Shown piece by piece: positions 19,389 through 29,088 of a DNA stretch of 64,000 nt (positions are counted from its first letter, which is position 1; every line of letters begins with the position of its first letter). This DNA is from Pseudomicrostroma phylloplanum (taxonomy: Eukaryota > Basidiomycota > Exobasidiomycetes > Microstromatales): contig BCHS01000003.1 of the NCBI GenBank assembly GCA_039545275.1, positions 186,001-250,000 on the forward strand, written 5' to 3'. The notes beneath the pieces were generated by a model that was given only the letters and a program-made list of their open reading frames with translations, did not search any database and was not told the DNA's origin. A program made the translations under genes and the position numbers.

Positions 19389-22300
19389 CTAGACTTCTTC
19401 GGAAGCTGAATCTTCGGAGGGAGTCTCATCTCCTGCTGGAAGCCTCGAAGGCCCAGCTTTGCTCTTCTTGCCCTTCTCAAGGGTTGGGCCTTTTCGCTTT
19501 GCTCGCTGGGCTACCTGAATCTTGCCTGCAGCCGTAATCCCACACACGGCAAAGACCTTACCACTCGTTCGAGCAGGATCGTAGTGAGGGACTTTCCCGG
19601 CGAAGTCATCTACTTCGACCGAATCAGCTGACTGTTTGTCGGATGTTCGCAAGATTCCAAGCTTGTGGCCGTTGACCAGGTGTGCGATGTAGCAGAGCTG
19701 CCCTGGTCGATTGATATCCTGGTGGGTCCATTCACAACCACTTACAGCGCACTTCAATAGGTGCGCGCCTGTCTCGTCGCACTCGCTGGTCTGGTATCGC
19801 ACCGTGCAGGGACCGTCCACTGGCTGGTCAAAGACATGCGAAGCCATGTGCGTCTGGAGCTTGGCGACTTCTCCGAACAAAGGGACAATCCCGTAGCCTG
19901 AGATCGGCATCTTCCAATTACGCTTGGGTCTGAGTGGGGTCGCTACCGCCGAATCACCTTTGATGTTTTTCTTGCGTTGATTGCGCAAGCCAGGGTCGAT
20001 ACAGGTTGTGAATGGACAGAGGAAGCCCACGACCCCCTCGAAAGGGGAAGAGACCGTACAGAAATTCTCCATAGTCTTGACTTGGTTGCCATGCTTGGCG
20101 AGAGTGGCATCAAGGCACCTTGTAGCATGGACTTCAATTCGATCCAGACGCTTCTCTTTGAAGCACAGGCAGCAGCGCGTCTTTGTTGGGTCTTTTCGAG
20201 TGCACATGAGCGAGGCTCGAGCTCGTTCCGTCTTGGTTGGCAAGGTGGTGCGAGTGCTTTCCTTGACTTTTCCAAGTCCCTTGGTCTTTACTGGCGGTGC
20301 TACCTCCGAACGGTGCAGTGGGTCCAGACAAGTCGTACAGACGAGAGGGAAGTTCCTGGCCCACTTAAGAATCTTCTCAAAATCACCTCCGCAAATCTCG
20401 TCGAATGGGTGATCGGTCGTAATGTTGATGTTCGCGGACCTTGAAGAAGTATTCAGCATTTCAACGATCCTTACGGCAATGAACGGAATCGGCATGCTCG
20501 GCAGGTTTGTCACTTTGTTCCACGCCTCGAGAAGGGCTTGTTCGGCTCGTTGGAGGTCCCTGGACCTACTTGCTGAGGCAGGGGAGGAGCTGTGACTCTG
20601 GACTTGCTCGGCTGAAGGGTGCTCGAGAGCCTCTTGATCGAGCGTCATTGCGGACGATTCACCAGTTCGTGCGTGTCCGGTGGCTGAGGAAGATTGCATT
20701 AGTCGAGGATCGATGAGACTTCGGCGTTCTTCGTCAAAGGCTTCACTCTCGTCAAAGTCTCCGGTGTCATCGATGTATTCGTCTTCAGTGTCAGCCCCGT
20801 CCTCGCCGATGTCTCCGCTTTCATCTGGTTGTCCAGCGTCGTCTTCGTCATCTGCGTCGTCGCCGCAAGCTCGGAGGTAACGGTTCAGGGCACTGGCGAG
20901 CATCTCGTGCTGCTCTTCTGAAATTCTACTGGGTAAGCTCTCCAGGCTGCCAACGCGGCTAATAGCTTCCTTTTCTTTCTCGCAGGTGGTAGTGAACGCG
21001 GTGCTGGCAAAGGTTCCAGCATCTTGAGGCAGTCTGGTTGAGACGTATACCTGCTGGTGCAGTCGCACATCCCCCTCAAAGTGGCCCATATTGATTGCGA
21101 TTTGGTGCGGAGCAAGAATCTTGTGGGCCTGGGCCTGAATCGAGAAGGTGCGCCTGAGCACGGCAGACCCTAGTCTACCATTGAGCGAGATGACCCGTGA
21201 GATAGCAACCGTCAACGCGCGGAATTGTCTGGTTGTCATAGGTTCGGACCTGCCACCTAGAGCAGTGACATCGTCTTCGCGCAGCCTGACGGGTTTGCGA
21301 GATAATATGCCGGGACGCGGCTGTGCGATGAACACGGGGCATTGGTTATACTTGGACTTCACCGAGAATTTGATCTCCTTGATCCCACCATTCATGCGAT
21401 TGCGAGCCATACTTGCGTCAGTCATGACTTGTTCAAACTCCTCTGGCAGCACGCCGGATAGAATCGCAATGACGATGATGGCAACAGCTACAGAGTGTGA
21501 AGCTTTCTTTGTACCTGTGCCGAACGTGACAGAGATTTGTTGTTTATCACCCAGACTCCACGCTCTCTTGGTGCCTTGCGCAGTCAGGGTAACGAGGCAT
21601 CTGGGCTTCTCCTCGACCCAGCCGAGAAAAGTGAACTCGACGTTCCCCCAGCGGAGGTAACGCCCAGGTTGACTTGATGTCCTCGCCGGAGAGTCCAATA
21701 GGCTCGTGATCCTGACACCGCTAGTGAGAAGGGCCAAGAATACTGCATGTCCCGAGAGCTTCTTGATACTATCCTGCAAAGGTGCTTCGAAGGACTCTTG
21801 CAGGGTCCACATTGCCGACAAGGATCGATCGCGAGTGTCGTCATCGATCCACATCTTCTGTGTAGTCGTCGTTGGGTACCACTTCCTCACTCTTCCGTTG
21901 TAGGACAAGCTCTGAGAGGACAACATACAGTACGAGACGTTCATCAGTGTTGCATGCTACGACTTCTGGACTGGCCCTTCGACCTACCCTCTTGACAGTC
22001 TCAAACATTTCTTTGTGCTTTCCCACATCTATGCCCAGAGTCCCGAGGCCTCGTTGCATCGCCTCTACGCCCATGAGTGCAGTGCCTAAGGTCGCAGGCT
22101 TATCCTCAGGCGCAGGCAGCTCCAGGCCATCGAATGCTACCAGCTCTGCATCGAGGTTCTGGCTTGCTCCCATAGCGTTGTTTGAGGAAGGACCCGCGGC
22201 TGGGGAGACGATGGCTGGAATAATGGGCGCGGCCGAAAGCCCGGTGCTTACCGGTAGTGCTGAGCGGACTATCCCCTTTGAAATCTGTCAGTCGGTCAAA

Positions 22301-23143
22301 TCCAGATGACAGGTCATCAGAAGGTCAGCTGAGGGTGCAGATGCGTCATTTACTACAGCACTTATGCGAGATGTCGCTACCCACCACCCCTTTTGCTTTG
22401 ATTGTCTTCATGTGGAACAGGACAACCCAGAATCCTGCAGTGGTCAGAGCTCCGGTGAGGCCATCCTTGACAAGCTTGGCCCGCTGCGCCTCGATCAGTT
22501 CTTGCAATTCTTCAGAATCAGGATCTTCTAGACCCTGTTCGTCTCTTGACCTGTACACTAGCCACTCGAGAAGGTATCGGACCATGTCTGCAGCTACTTG
22601 AAGGGTTCTCTGCGCAAGAACGGGGGGAGGCGATTTCCAGTGCTTCTCCATTTCGCCTACTTTGTTCTTTGCGGGCATCGCTTTCTTGGCACTTTGCGTG
22701 CGGGGTGCACCCATACCCAGACCGACTGGCAACGTCTTCGCCTGTCTCTTGAGGCTAGACTTGGTCTTCTTCTCGTTGATCGTCGACTTGACCTTGGACT
22801 TGGCAGGCTTACGATTTGCAGTCGACGGGGCGACCGTCGGTCGTGAAGCGCTGAAGGAAGAGCTGCTCGAAGCCTGTAGGGACGCGCTGAGTCCACGACC
22901 CGTCGTCAAGTTGACTTGAGGCTCGTTAGGCTGACGGGTTGAGGTTGACAGGAAGATCGGTGCTAGCGGACGGCTAGATGAGGGACTAGAGGGAGCCTGT
23001 GTGGATGCATTGGGGTCACTCATCGTCGAGTTGACTTTGGGCTTTGCAGACTGACGATTGGCAGTCGACAGAAAGATTGGCGCTAGCGGACGGCTAGCTG
23101 AGGAGCTAGAGGAAGCCTGTGGGGTTGCGTTGTGGTCGCTCAT
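19389..23143 (-). CDS. Tyrosine-recombinase-like protein with C-terminal zinc fingers
   Basis: The three-exon model (23143-22385, 22284-21988, 21911-19389; introns of 100 and 76 nt, all phase 0) gives 1192 aa. Residues 1 to about 115 hold three imperfect copies of a Ser-rich repeat containing SRPLAPIFLST. The central part resembles fungal tyrosine recombinases (Captain/DUF3435 or Crypton type). It has Arg419 in LLTSGVRITSLLD, Lys467 in GTKRAW, Arg605/606 in VLRRTFSIQ, His629 in NMGHFEG and Tyr641 in QQVYVST. The 23 residues from Arg606 to His629 and 12 to Tyr641 are close to Cre and lambda integrase. The usual His three residues before Arg is absent. An acidic stretch (about 697-750) and Cys/His clusters (CTTC at about 876; CCLC with HATRC at about 932-951; C-x4-C with H-x3-H or H-x4-H near 983-1100) follow. 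Family assignment is inference. Confidence 0.55.
22790..23143 (-). repeat. Three imperfect about 115-bp coding repeats at the 5' end of the recombinase-like gene
   Basis: The first exon begins with three tandem copies of a unit encoding roughly MSDxNAxxQASSSSSxSRP, then LAPIFLSTxxRQ, then PKVNST. Copies 1 and 2 are closest; copy 3 is more diverged and has lost the LAPIF core. The repeat is visible in the DNA as two near-identical runs around 23068-23143 and 22951-23023. Confidence 0.7.
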
Positions 23144-23375
23144 CTTGCGCTTTTGGGAGTGTGTCGAGATGTATACGGGTCAACTGGTTAAGAGAAGCGG
23201 GAGTGGTGACAAAGAGGCGGGAGGCTGTGACAAGATGCAACGACACAGAAAGGACCTTCCCACCCCTCAACCCAACGCTGCCCACCCAGCTGGGGAGGTG
23301 GTGTGGAGGAGTGGTATTCGAGGAAGGTGATGGCGAGAGATCTGGTGTCCAAGGGTGTGAGGTTGAGAGACGGAT

Positions 23376-23648
23376 GTGTATTCCAGGGAGGTGTTGTCGA
23401 GGGAGGTGGTATGGAGGGACGTGTTGTCGAGAGAGGTGGTTTAGAGGGACGTGTTGTCGAGAGAGGTGGTTTGGAGGGAGGTGGTATGGAGGAACGATTC
23501 GTGGAAGGAGGTCTCGAGGGAGGTGGTATGGAGGGACGTAGCACGGACAAAGGCGGTATGGACAAAGGTAGTAGGGACGAAGGTGGTAATGAGGAGGAGG
23601 GTGGTATGGAGAGAGATGGTATGGAGAGAGGTGGTGAGAGGGAGTGAG
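23376..23648 (+). repeat. GGAGGTGGTATGGAGGGA minisatellite
   Basis: A purine-rich array of about 15-bp and 30-bp units (GGAGGTGGTATGGAG, GGACGTGTTGTCGAGAGAGGTGGTTT and variants) runs for about 270 bp in the leader of the recombinase-like gene. Its open frames are a by-product of the repeat. Together with 23649-23984, which shows no gene, it fills the gap between that gene and the stop of flavocytochrome b2. Confidence 0.75.
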
Positions 23649-23984
23649 AGAGAGAGAAAGCGCGAACGCGAACGCGTCTATACGCTTTGCACGTCCTCGT
23701 TCATCTATTACGGGCCGCTCCAGCTTGGACCACGTCGATTCACCAGTGATGGCTGCGTCCAGATTGTTCCGACAGCAACAGGGCTATTAATTGTAATTAC
23801 TTGCCGCCTCGCGTCGCGACGACTTTCCTAATGATGCGGACGGAGTCCACACTCCGGCGGCTCGAGGAGCCTTCTGCCTGTCACGCACGGCACACTCGGT
23901 TCTGCAGGACGACGGACAGAATACATCAATTCGCAAAACAAAGCACTGGACAACACCCCTCTCTTCTGCGACAGTTCGCTCCTT

Positions 23985-25568
23985 TCAAAGCTTGTTTGTC
24001 GGCTCGTTGGGCATGCCGATGGCGGTATCGAGTTTTTGGTAGATCTGCGAGCCGTGGCTCTCTGGAACCGGATTGATGTGGGAGCCTAGCGCTCGTGTAT
24101 CGACCATCTCTGGGGTTAGATCTGCCAAAGTAGGTGCGCCCAAAAGTCTCATGTTCATTGACATCTCGGCCATGAGCAGGTTGATGGCATGTACGACACC
24201 ATCAGGTCCGTAGGCCGAGTAGGCGTAGAGGAAGGGTCTGCCGATTCCGACTCCCTTTGCGCCCATGGCGACGGCCTTGAGGACGTCCGTAGCGCGACGG
24301 ACGCCTCCGTCGATGTAGACTTCGAATGTGGGCTTCCAGAGGTTGCGGGCCTTGAGCGCCGTCACTACCTCTTCGAGGATCTCGATTCCAGCACGGGCAT
24401 AGTCGAGCTGACGACCACCGTGGTTGGAAAGGACGATACCGTTGAGGCCCGCCTCGGCGGCGAGAACGGCATCCTCCCAGGTCTGAACACCCTTGAGACA
24501 GATCGGCATCTTTGTGCATGAGCGCAGCCACTGCAGGTCCTCCCAGTTCAGGCTGGGGTCGATGAAGGAGCTGATAGCTCTTGCCGCTCCCTGAGAACGA
24601 TCGACGTCGTCCTTGCCCTCGTTCTGGACTTGCGATCCTGTGTCGTCAAACTTCATTCGCATGTCCTTTTCTCGTCGACCGAGCTGAGGAGCATCGACTG
24701 TGACAAAGAGACCCTTGATACCGCGATCCTCGGCCTTGCGGATGATCTTCTCGGTAATGGCGCGGTTGGAGTTGACGTAGAGCTGGAAGAACTGCACTTG
24801 CTGGTCATTGAGGCGCGCGTCGACAATTTCGTCAAACGAGCAAGAGGCGAGGGTGGGGATCATCTGGATGATGCCAGTCTTGCCAGCAGCAATGGTCAGA
24901 TTCTTCTCTCCATCTGGGTGTCCCAGCTTGCCCAGGGCAGTGGCGGTGATGTAGATGGGCATCGTCGTCTTCATACCGAGCATCGTCGTGGCAAAGTTGA
25001 TGTTAGAGACGTTGCGCAAGATCCTCGGTCGGAACCAGATCCTACCAAACACGTTGCTGTTCTCTCGCATCGTGACTTCATCGTCGGCTCCCGACGAGTA
25101 GTAGGCCCAGGCGGTGGGCTTGAGCACCTGCTTGCCCACCACTTCAAAGTCGTAGAGGTTGAGACATTGCGACAGAGGTGGGATCTGGCCAGGCTGCAGG
25201 ACGGCCTTCTCGGGGTCCTTCTGCTCGAGCTTCTCGACGGTATCGGGCTGGACCTCTCCGAGGCACTTGTCTTCCGACAGGTTCTCCTCGAGAGTTCCAG
25301 GTGGGTGAATGGGTTCGTACTCCTCGCTGGCAGGAGAAAAAGGGGACGAGAGATTAGCGAGTGAGCAAAAGCTCTGAGCTACATTTGTGTACAATCGCAT
25401 CTCCACTCACGTGGCGTCCTTTCCACCGTACTTGAGGAGGATGGAGCTTCCACCAGGATGGTTGGGGGCAAACTCGGTCAAGTCGTATACCTTTCCATGT
25501 ACGATGAGCCAGAGGTCGTCCTTCTTGTTGTGCTTGGCCACATCGGCGCCATTGAGTTGCTTTGCCAT
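23985..25568 (-). CDS. CYB2: Flavocytochrome b2-type L-lactate (alpha-hydroxyacid) dehydrogenase
   Basis: A two-exon gene (25568-25411, 25326-23985) encoding 499 aa. The N-terminal cytochrome b5 domain has the haem-ligand motif NHPGG and a second ligand His in [10 protein letters not shown]. The FMN-dependent dehydrogenase domain follows (about 125-480). It has [36 protein letters not shown] and the catalytic [10 protein letters not shown], matching the Tyr, Asp, Lys, His and Arg set of yeast Cyb2. It oxidises L-lactate or another 2-hydroxyacid to the keto acid. The first in-frame ATG ([10 protein letters not shown]) has a strong context, and no mitochondrial presequence is visible upstream or after it. 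That is unlike yeast Cyb2 and suggests a cytosolic or other location. The last about 54 codons exist a second time at 18692-18856. Confidence 0.93.
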
Positions 25569-26246
25569 TGCGGAGTCTGGGCGTGTGGGTATGGAGATGT
25601 GGTGTGGGGCAGTGGCGAGCAAGAGGAGAGGCGAGGCAGATATGCGGTTGGCAATCTATTGATACAGAATGCCGGAGACGAGGTGGCGAAGGGACAAGGG
25701 TATGGCTGAAGCTGGGACGGTAGGATGTTGAGTCGAGAGGATGAAAGTTTAAGACTGGAAGAAGCGAACCAAGTCCCAATTGAAGTGCCCAGCTGACGAA
25801 TACCTCGTCCGTCCCACCATCTCTCGGGCGTTCGCCCCGCGCTTCGGCGATTGCTCTCCTCTCCCTCTGCCCGCTTCCCCGCACTCTTCTCCTCGCCATC
25901 GATCCCCGAGCCGGAAGTGGCGGCTGAAGCGAGGCTTGAGTCCGCTCATCCCCGCCCGCCGCACGCCTGCCTGCCTGCGCACAAGGGCCCCACACACCCC
26001 ACGCCCCGGCCAGACGGCTTCCCCACATGGGGGGGAAGCGTTCCTTAGACCCGGGGAGCCTTCCACAGGGGTACATGTGCTTCTGGCGCGGGGAACAGCG
26101 TAGCGGTACAAGGTACAGCGCAAGACGTCCAATGCTATATGGGGCTAAAGTACATGTGTTTGCAGCTCTAATCTGGCCATCCTGTCTGCTCTAGTCTTGC
26201 ACACTATGAGTTCCACCGCTGCTCGCTTGTGCATCTCGGTCCTACC
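25569..26246. other. Intergenic: CYB2 promoter side
   Basis: About 680 bp between CYB2 (-) and the end of VPS25 (-). Open frames here are GC-rich chance frames without a domain. A G-run near 26029-26037 is present. Confidence 0.45.
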
Positions 26247-27246
26247 TTAGGCAGCAAACTTCACACCCTCGAGACCCTGCCCCCTCTCGGTACCTTCGAA
26301 AATCTGAGCCTTGCCCTTCTTCACCAGCGTCTCGAGGGCGCGTCGTAGGAGCACGGGCGGCAGCTGGTAGAAATCTGTTCACCAAAGAAAGACAGTCGAG
26401 GTTGTTCAGAAAGAGTCTTCGGGGCAGTATTCTGGACTCGTCACACGTCCACTCACCCTGGTCCTCCACTAGATCTCCCTCTGTCAGCTCAAAGAAGGTC
26501 ATAATCGACCGATTTTGACCAGTACTGATCACCTGTAGAAGCACAAGGCGCGAATTGAATCTAAAGAGAGTCAGAGAGCCATACCCTGCTCTGACCGTCC
26601 TCGCTATGCTGCCTATGTCACCACTCACCCATTGATGGATCCTTTGGCCCCACTCGTCCGGCGTGCGCCAGTAAATGAGAGCTCGATTAGGCGGTAGCGT
26701 CCCTGGCTTGGGCTTCGACGGCGGCTTCGGCTCCCATGCTGCCTTGCCTGTTGTGAGGGGGGACAGATCAAATGGTACGTCAGCAAGCACGCTTTGCGGT
26801 CCCCACAACCTGCTTCCCCCACGGTCCACCCCTGCAGCGCTCACCTTCCTCGATCATCGTCTCTATCACCCTCCTCCGTCCCGCGGTGTCCAACCTCCTA
26901 CTGATGGCGGGATTTGACCACAGGCTCTGTATCGGCTTCGCATCAGGCCCACTCGTTCCCACATCATCCATTCCGATCTCTACGTCCAGGAAGAAGACTC
27001 TATGTTGGGCACACCAGCTGAGCGCTAGAGAGGTCCATTGTGCTAGTTGGATGGAGAGGGTGGTGGCGTTGGCTTGGAGTGTGAAGAAGGGCGGGAAAGA
27101 GTACAAGGGTGGATAGCTGACTGCTGATGAAGGAATTGAGGTTGATCAGTCATGTCAGACGCTATTCTGGAGCAAAGTGCGATATGCAGGCTCCAAGAGC
27201 GATTCCACTGACCTTGACTGGCAGAAGATGAGGAAGCAAGCGCCAT
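26247..27246 (-). CDS. VPS25: ESCRT-II subunit VPS25
   Basis: A five-exon gene for about 210 aa. Exon 1 (27246-27213) encodes MALASSSSASQ. Exon 2 begins near 27120 and contains YPPLYSFPPFFTLQ, then the first winged helix (LWSNPAISRRL). Exon 3 adds WEPKPPSKPKPG and ALIYWRTPDEWGQRIHQW. Exon 4 adds TGQNRSIMTFFELTEGD. Exon 5 adds FYQLPPVLLRRALETLVKKG and ends GVKFAA. These are the hallmark blocks of VPS25, including the N-terminal PPF motif that binds VPS22/VPS36. All splice phases agree. The protein works in sorting ubiquitinated membrane cargo into multivesicular bodies. The exact acceptor of exon 2 is uncertain by 3 nt. Confidence 0.92.
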
Positions 27247-27520
27247 CGCTGAGGATAGAGCCAGGACAGCTATACAGACCGAGTCAGATATCCCGCAGTC
27301 TTCTACGATACGAGACCAAGGAGGCAAGAGCTGCCTGGACGGTGATAAGTTGCGTATCGGGGCAATCAAGGTGGTCAAGGCGAGAGATGCACACTCCCCC
27401 ACTTCCGTCGCTTCCGCCTCGCGCAGGCAACCACGACTTCCATCAGAACCACAATCTATATATCCTACTGACGACCATCACCGCAAGCCAGACTTCCTCT
27501 GCAGGGTAGGACAGGCTACG
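27247..27520. promoter_or_regulatory. Short divergent promoter between VPS25 and CDK7
   Basis: Only 274 bp separate the two start codons. The region must hold both promoters and leaders. No clear TATA element or repeated motif was seen. Confidence 0.5.
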
Positions 27521-28887
27521 ATGGCGACCAATGGAGGCTCATCAGCATCATCTGCCGCCATAGCTTCGTCCTCCAAGGCTCCGGCCAAGAGCACCTCGGG
27601 TCCTTCTGGCAACACATCTGTGCGTACGCGCTACTCAAAGGTCAAAAAGGTCGGCGAAGGAACCTACGCCTCCGTCTTCCTCGCCAAGAACCTCGAGACT
27701 GGCGAGAGTGTCGCCATCAAGAAGATCAAGATCAATGCTGGTGCTGGGGGAGGCAAAGATGGGCTGGACCCGACGGCATTGCGGGAAGTGGGCTTCCTGA
27801 GGGAGATGAAGCACCAGAATGTCATTGCGCTCCTCGACGTCTTCTCCTCGGGACTGGCTACGCAGTCGCTGAACCTCGTACTGGAATTCTTGGATACCAA
27901 CATGGAAGCACTCATCAAGGACCGCTCGCTCATATTCACACCAGCCGACGTGAAGAGCTGGATGGCAATGATGATCTCCGGCCTCGAGTACTGCCATGCC
28001 GTAGGCTGCCTCCATCGAGTGAGTGGAAGCCTGCGAGAGGCCAGGGATTGGTACGCCTTGCCTTTCGCTCACCTTTCTATTCCACCTGACAGGATTTGAA
28101 GCCGAACAATTTGCTCATCTCGCCCACCGGTCACCTCAAGCTAGCCGATTTCGGTCTCGCCCGCGAGCTCGCCTTACCCGGCACCCGCATGACAAACCAA
28201 GTCATCACACGCTGGTATCGTCCTCCAGAGCTACTCCTCGGTGCACGCTACTACAGCAGTGCGGTGGACATGTGGTCTATCGGCTGTATCTTTGCAGAGG
28301 TGATGCTCCGCACGCCCTACCTGCCAGGAGAGAGCGACCTCGACCAGATCGAAATCATCTGCAAGGCCCGCGGCACGCCGAGCACAGCAGACTGGCCCGG
28401 TCTGGCCAGCCTGCCTCTGCACCACACCCTCACGAGCGTCGTCCACCCGCGCCCGAACCACGCACAACTCTTCTCCGCCGCACCAAAAGGAGCCGTTCAG
28501 CTCCTCGATACCCTCCTAGCCTACTCTCCACAGAGGCGGATCTCCTGCACAAGAGCACTGCAGCACCCCTACTTTTCCTCGGCGCCTAAACCCACGAGCC
28601 CGGAGCAGCTACCCCGCCATGCGAAGAAGGACGAGGAGATTGCGCAGGGCTTGTTGAGCGATTCGAGGGAGAAGAATGCTAAGCGGGAAGGGGCTCAGAA
28701 GGGACTTGGGGGGTCGACGGCTGTCGAGAGTGGTGCGGGTGTTGCAGGAGTGGGCGGCAGTGGGAAGAGGAAGGCGGGGGAGAGTAACGGTGGGTCTGCT
28801 GGTGCTGGTGGCAAGGGCAGGAGTGCAGTGACAAAGGAGATGATCGAGGAGAGGAGGAGGATAGCGAGGAAGATGGCCTTTGGATGA
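27521..28887 (+). CDS. KIN28: Cyclin-dependent kinase 7 / Kin28, TFIIH-associated
   Basis: A two-exon gene (27521-28018, 28093-28887) for a 430-aa kinase. It has the glycine loop VGEGTYASV, the AIKKIKI lysine, catalytic HRDLKPNN (formed across the splice junction), DFGLAR and the activation-loop sequence TNQVITRWYRPPELLLGARYYS, closest to CDK7. CDK7/Kin28 phosphorylates the RNA polymerase II C-terminal domain and, in many organisms, other CDKs. The C-terminal tail from about 330 is Gly/Ser-rich and longer than in yeast, ending in a basic helix (ERRRIARKMAFG). The loop position usually phosphorylated corresponds to the Thr in RMTNQ. Confidence 0.93.
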
Positions 28888-29088
28888 GGATGCGCTACGA
28901 AGGACATACTTGTACTATAGATCTTCCCGCTCAGTCAAAATAGGACTCCGTCACCTACAAAGCCTGACACAAGTGAGCATGAAAGAGTGGATATCATTGG
29001 AATCAAAAAGCACAACAGCAAGCCAGAGCGCGGGCAGAAGCAAGCACACAGGGCACAGCTTCCCCCCTCCCCATTTTCTCCTCCAATC

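Larger units (their letters stand above)
18857..24149 (-). mobile_element. Putative tyrosine-recombinase element integrated at the 3' end of the flavocytochrome b2 gene
   Basis: The segment is bounded by two copies of the b2 3' coding end, one intact in the gene (23985-24149) and one orphaned (18692-18856). It contains a single large gene with a tyrosine-recombinase-like residue set, transcribed in the same direction as b2 and starting about 840 bp after the b2 stop, plus repeat fields on both sides. The arrangement is what an integrative element would leave if it targeted the 3' end of a gene and carried a replacement end. No clear terminal repeats or long direct repeats were found. The boundaries are therefore those of the duplicated coding end, not proven attachment sites. 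A tandem duplication followed by loss and rearrangement is the main alternative. Confidence 0.4.

Noticed and set aside
23376..23648. CRISPR-like array
   Set aside because: Units vary in length and sequence, there are no unique spacers of constant size, and the genome is eukaryotic. It is a minisatellite.
18857..24149. Calling the region a Starship element outright
   Set aside because: Only one gene is present, no target-site duplication or terminal repeats were found, and the recombinase lacks one canonical His. It is kept as a putative tyrosine-recombinase element.
24630..25364. 244-codon open frame antisense to flavocytochrome b2
   Set aside because: The b2 strand carries all catalytic motifs; this frame has none.
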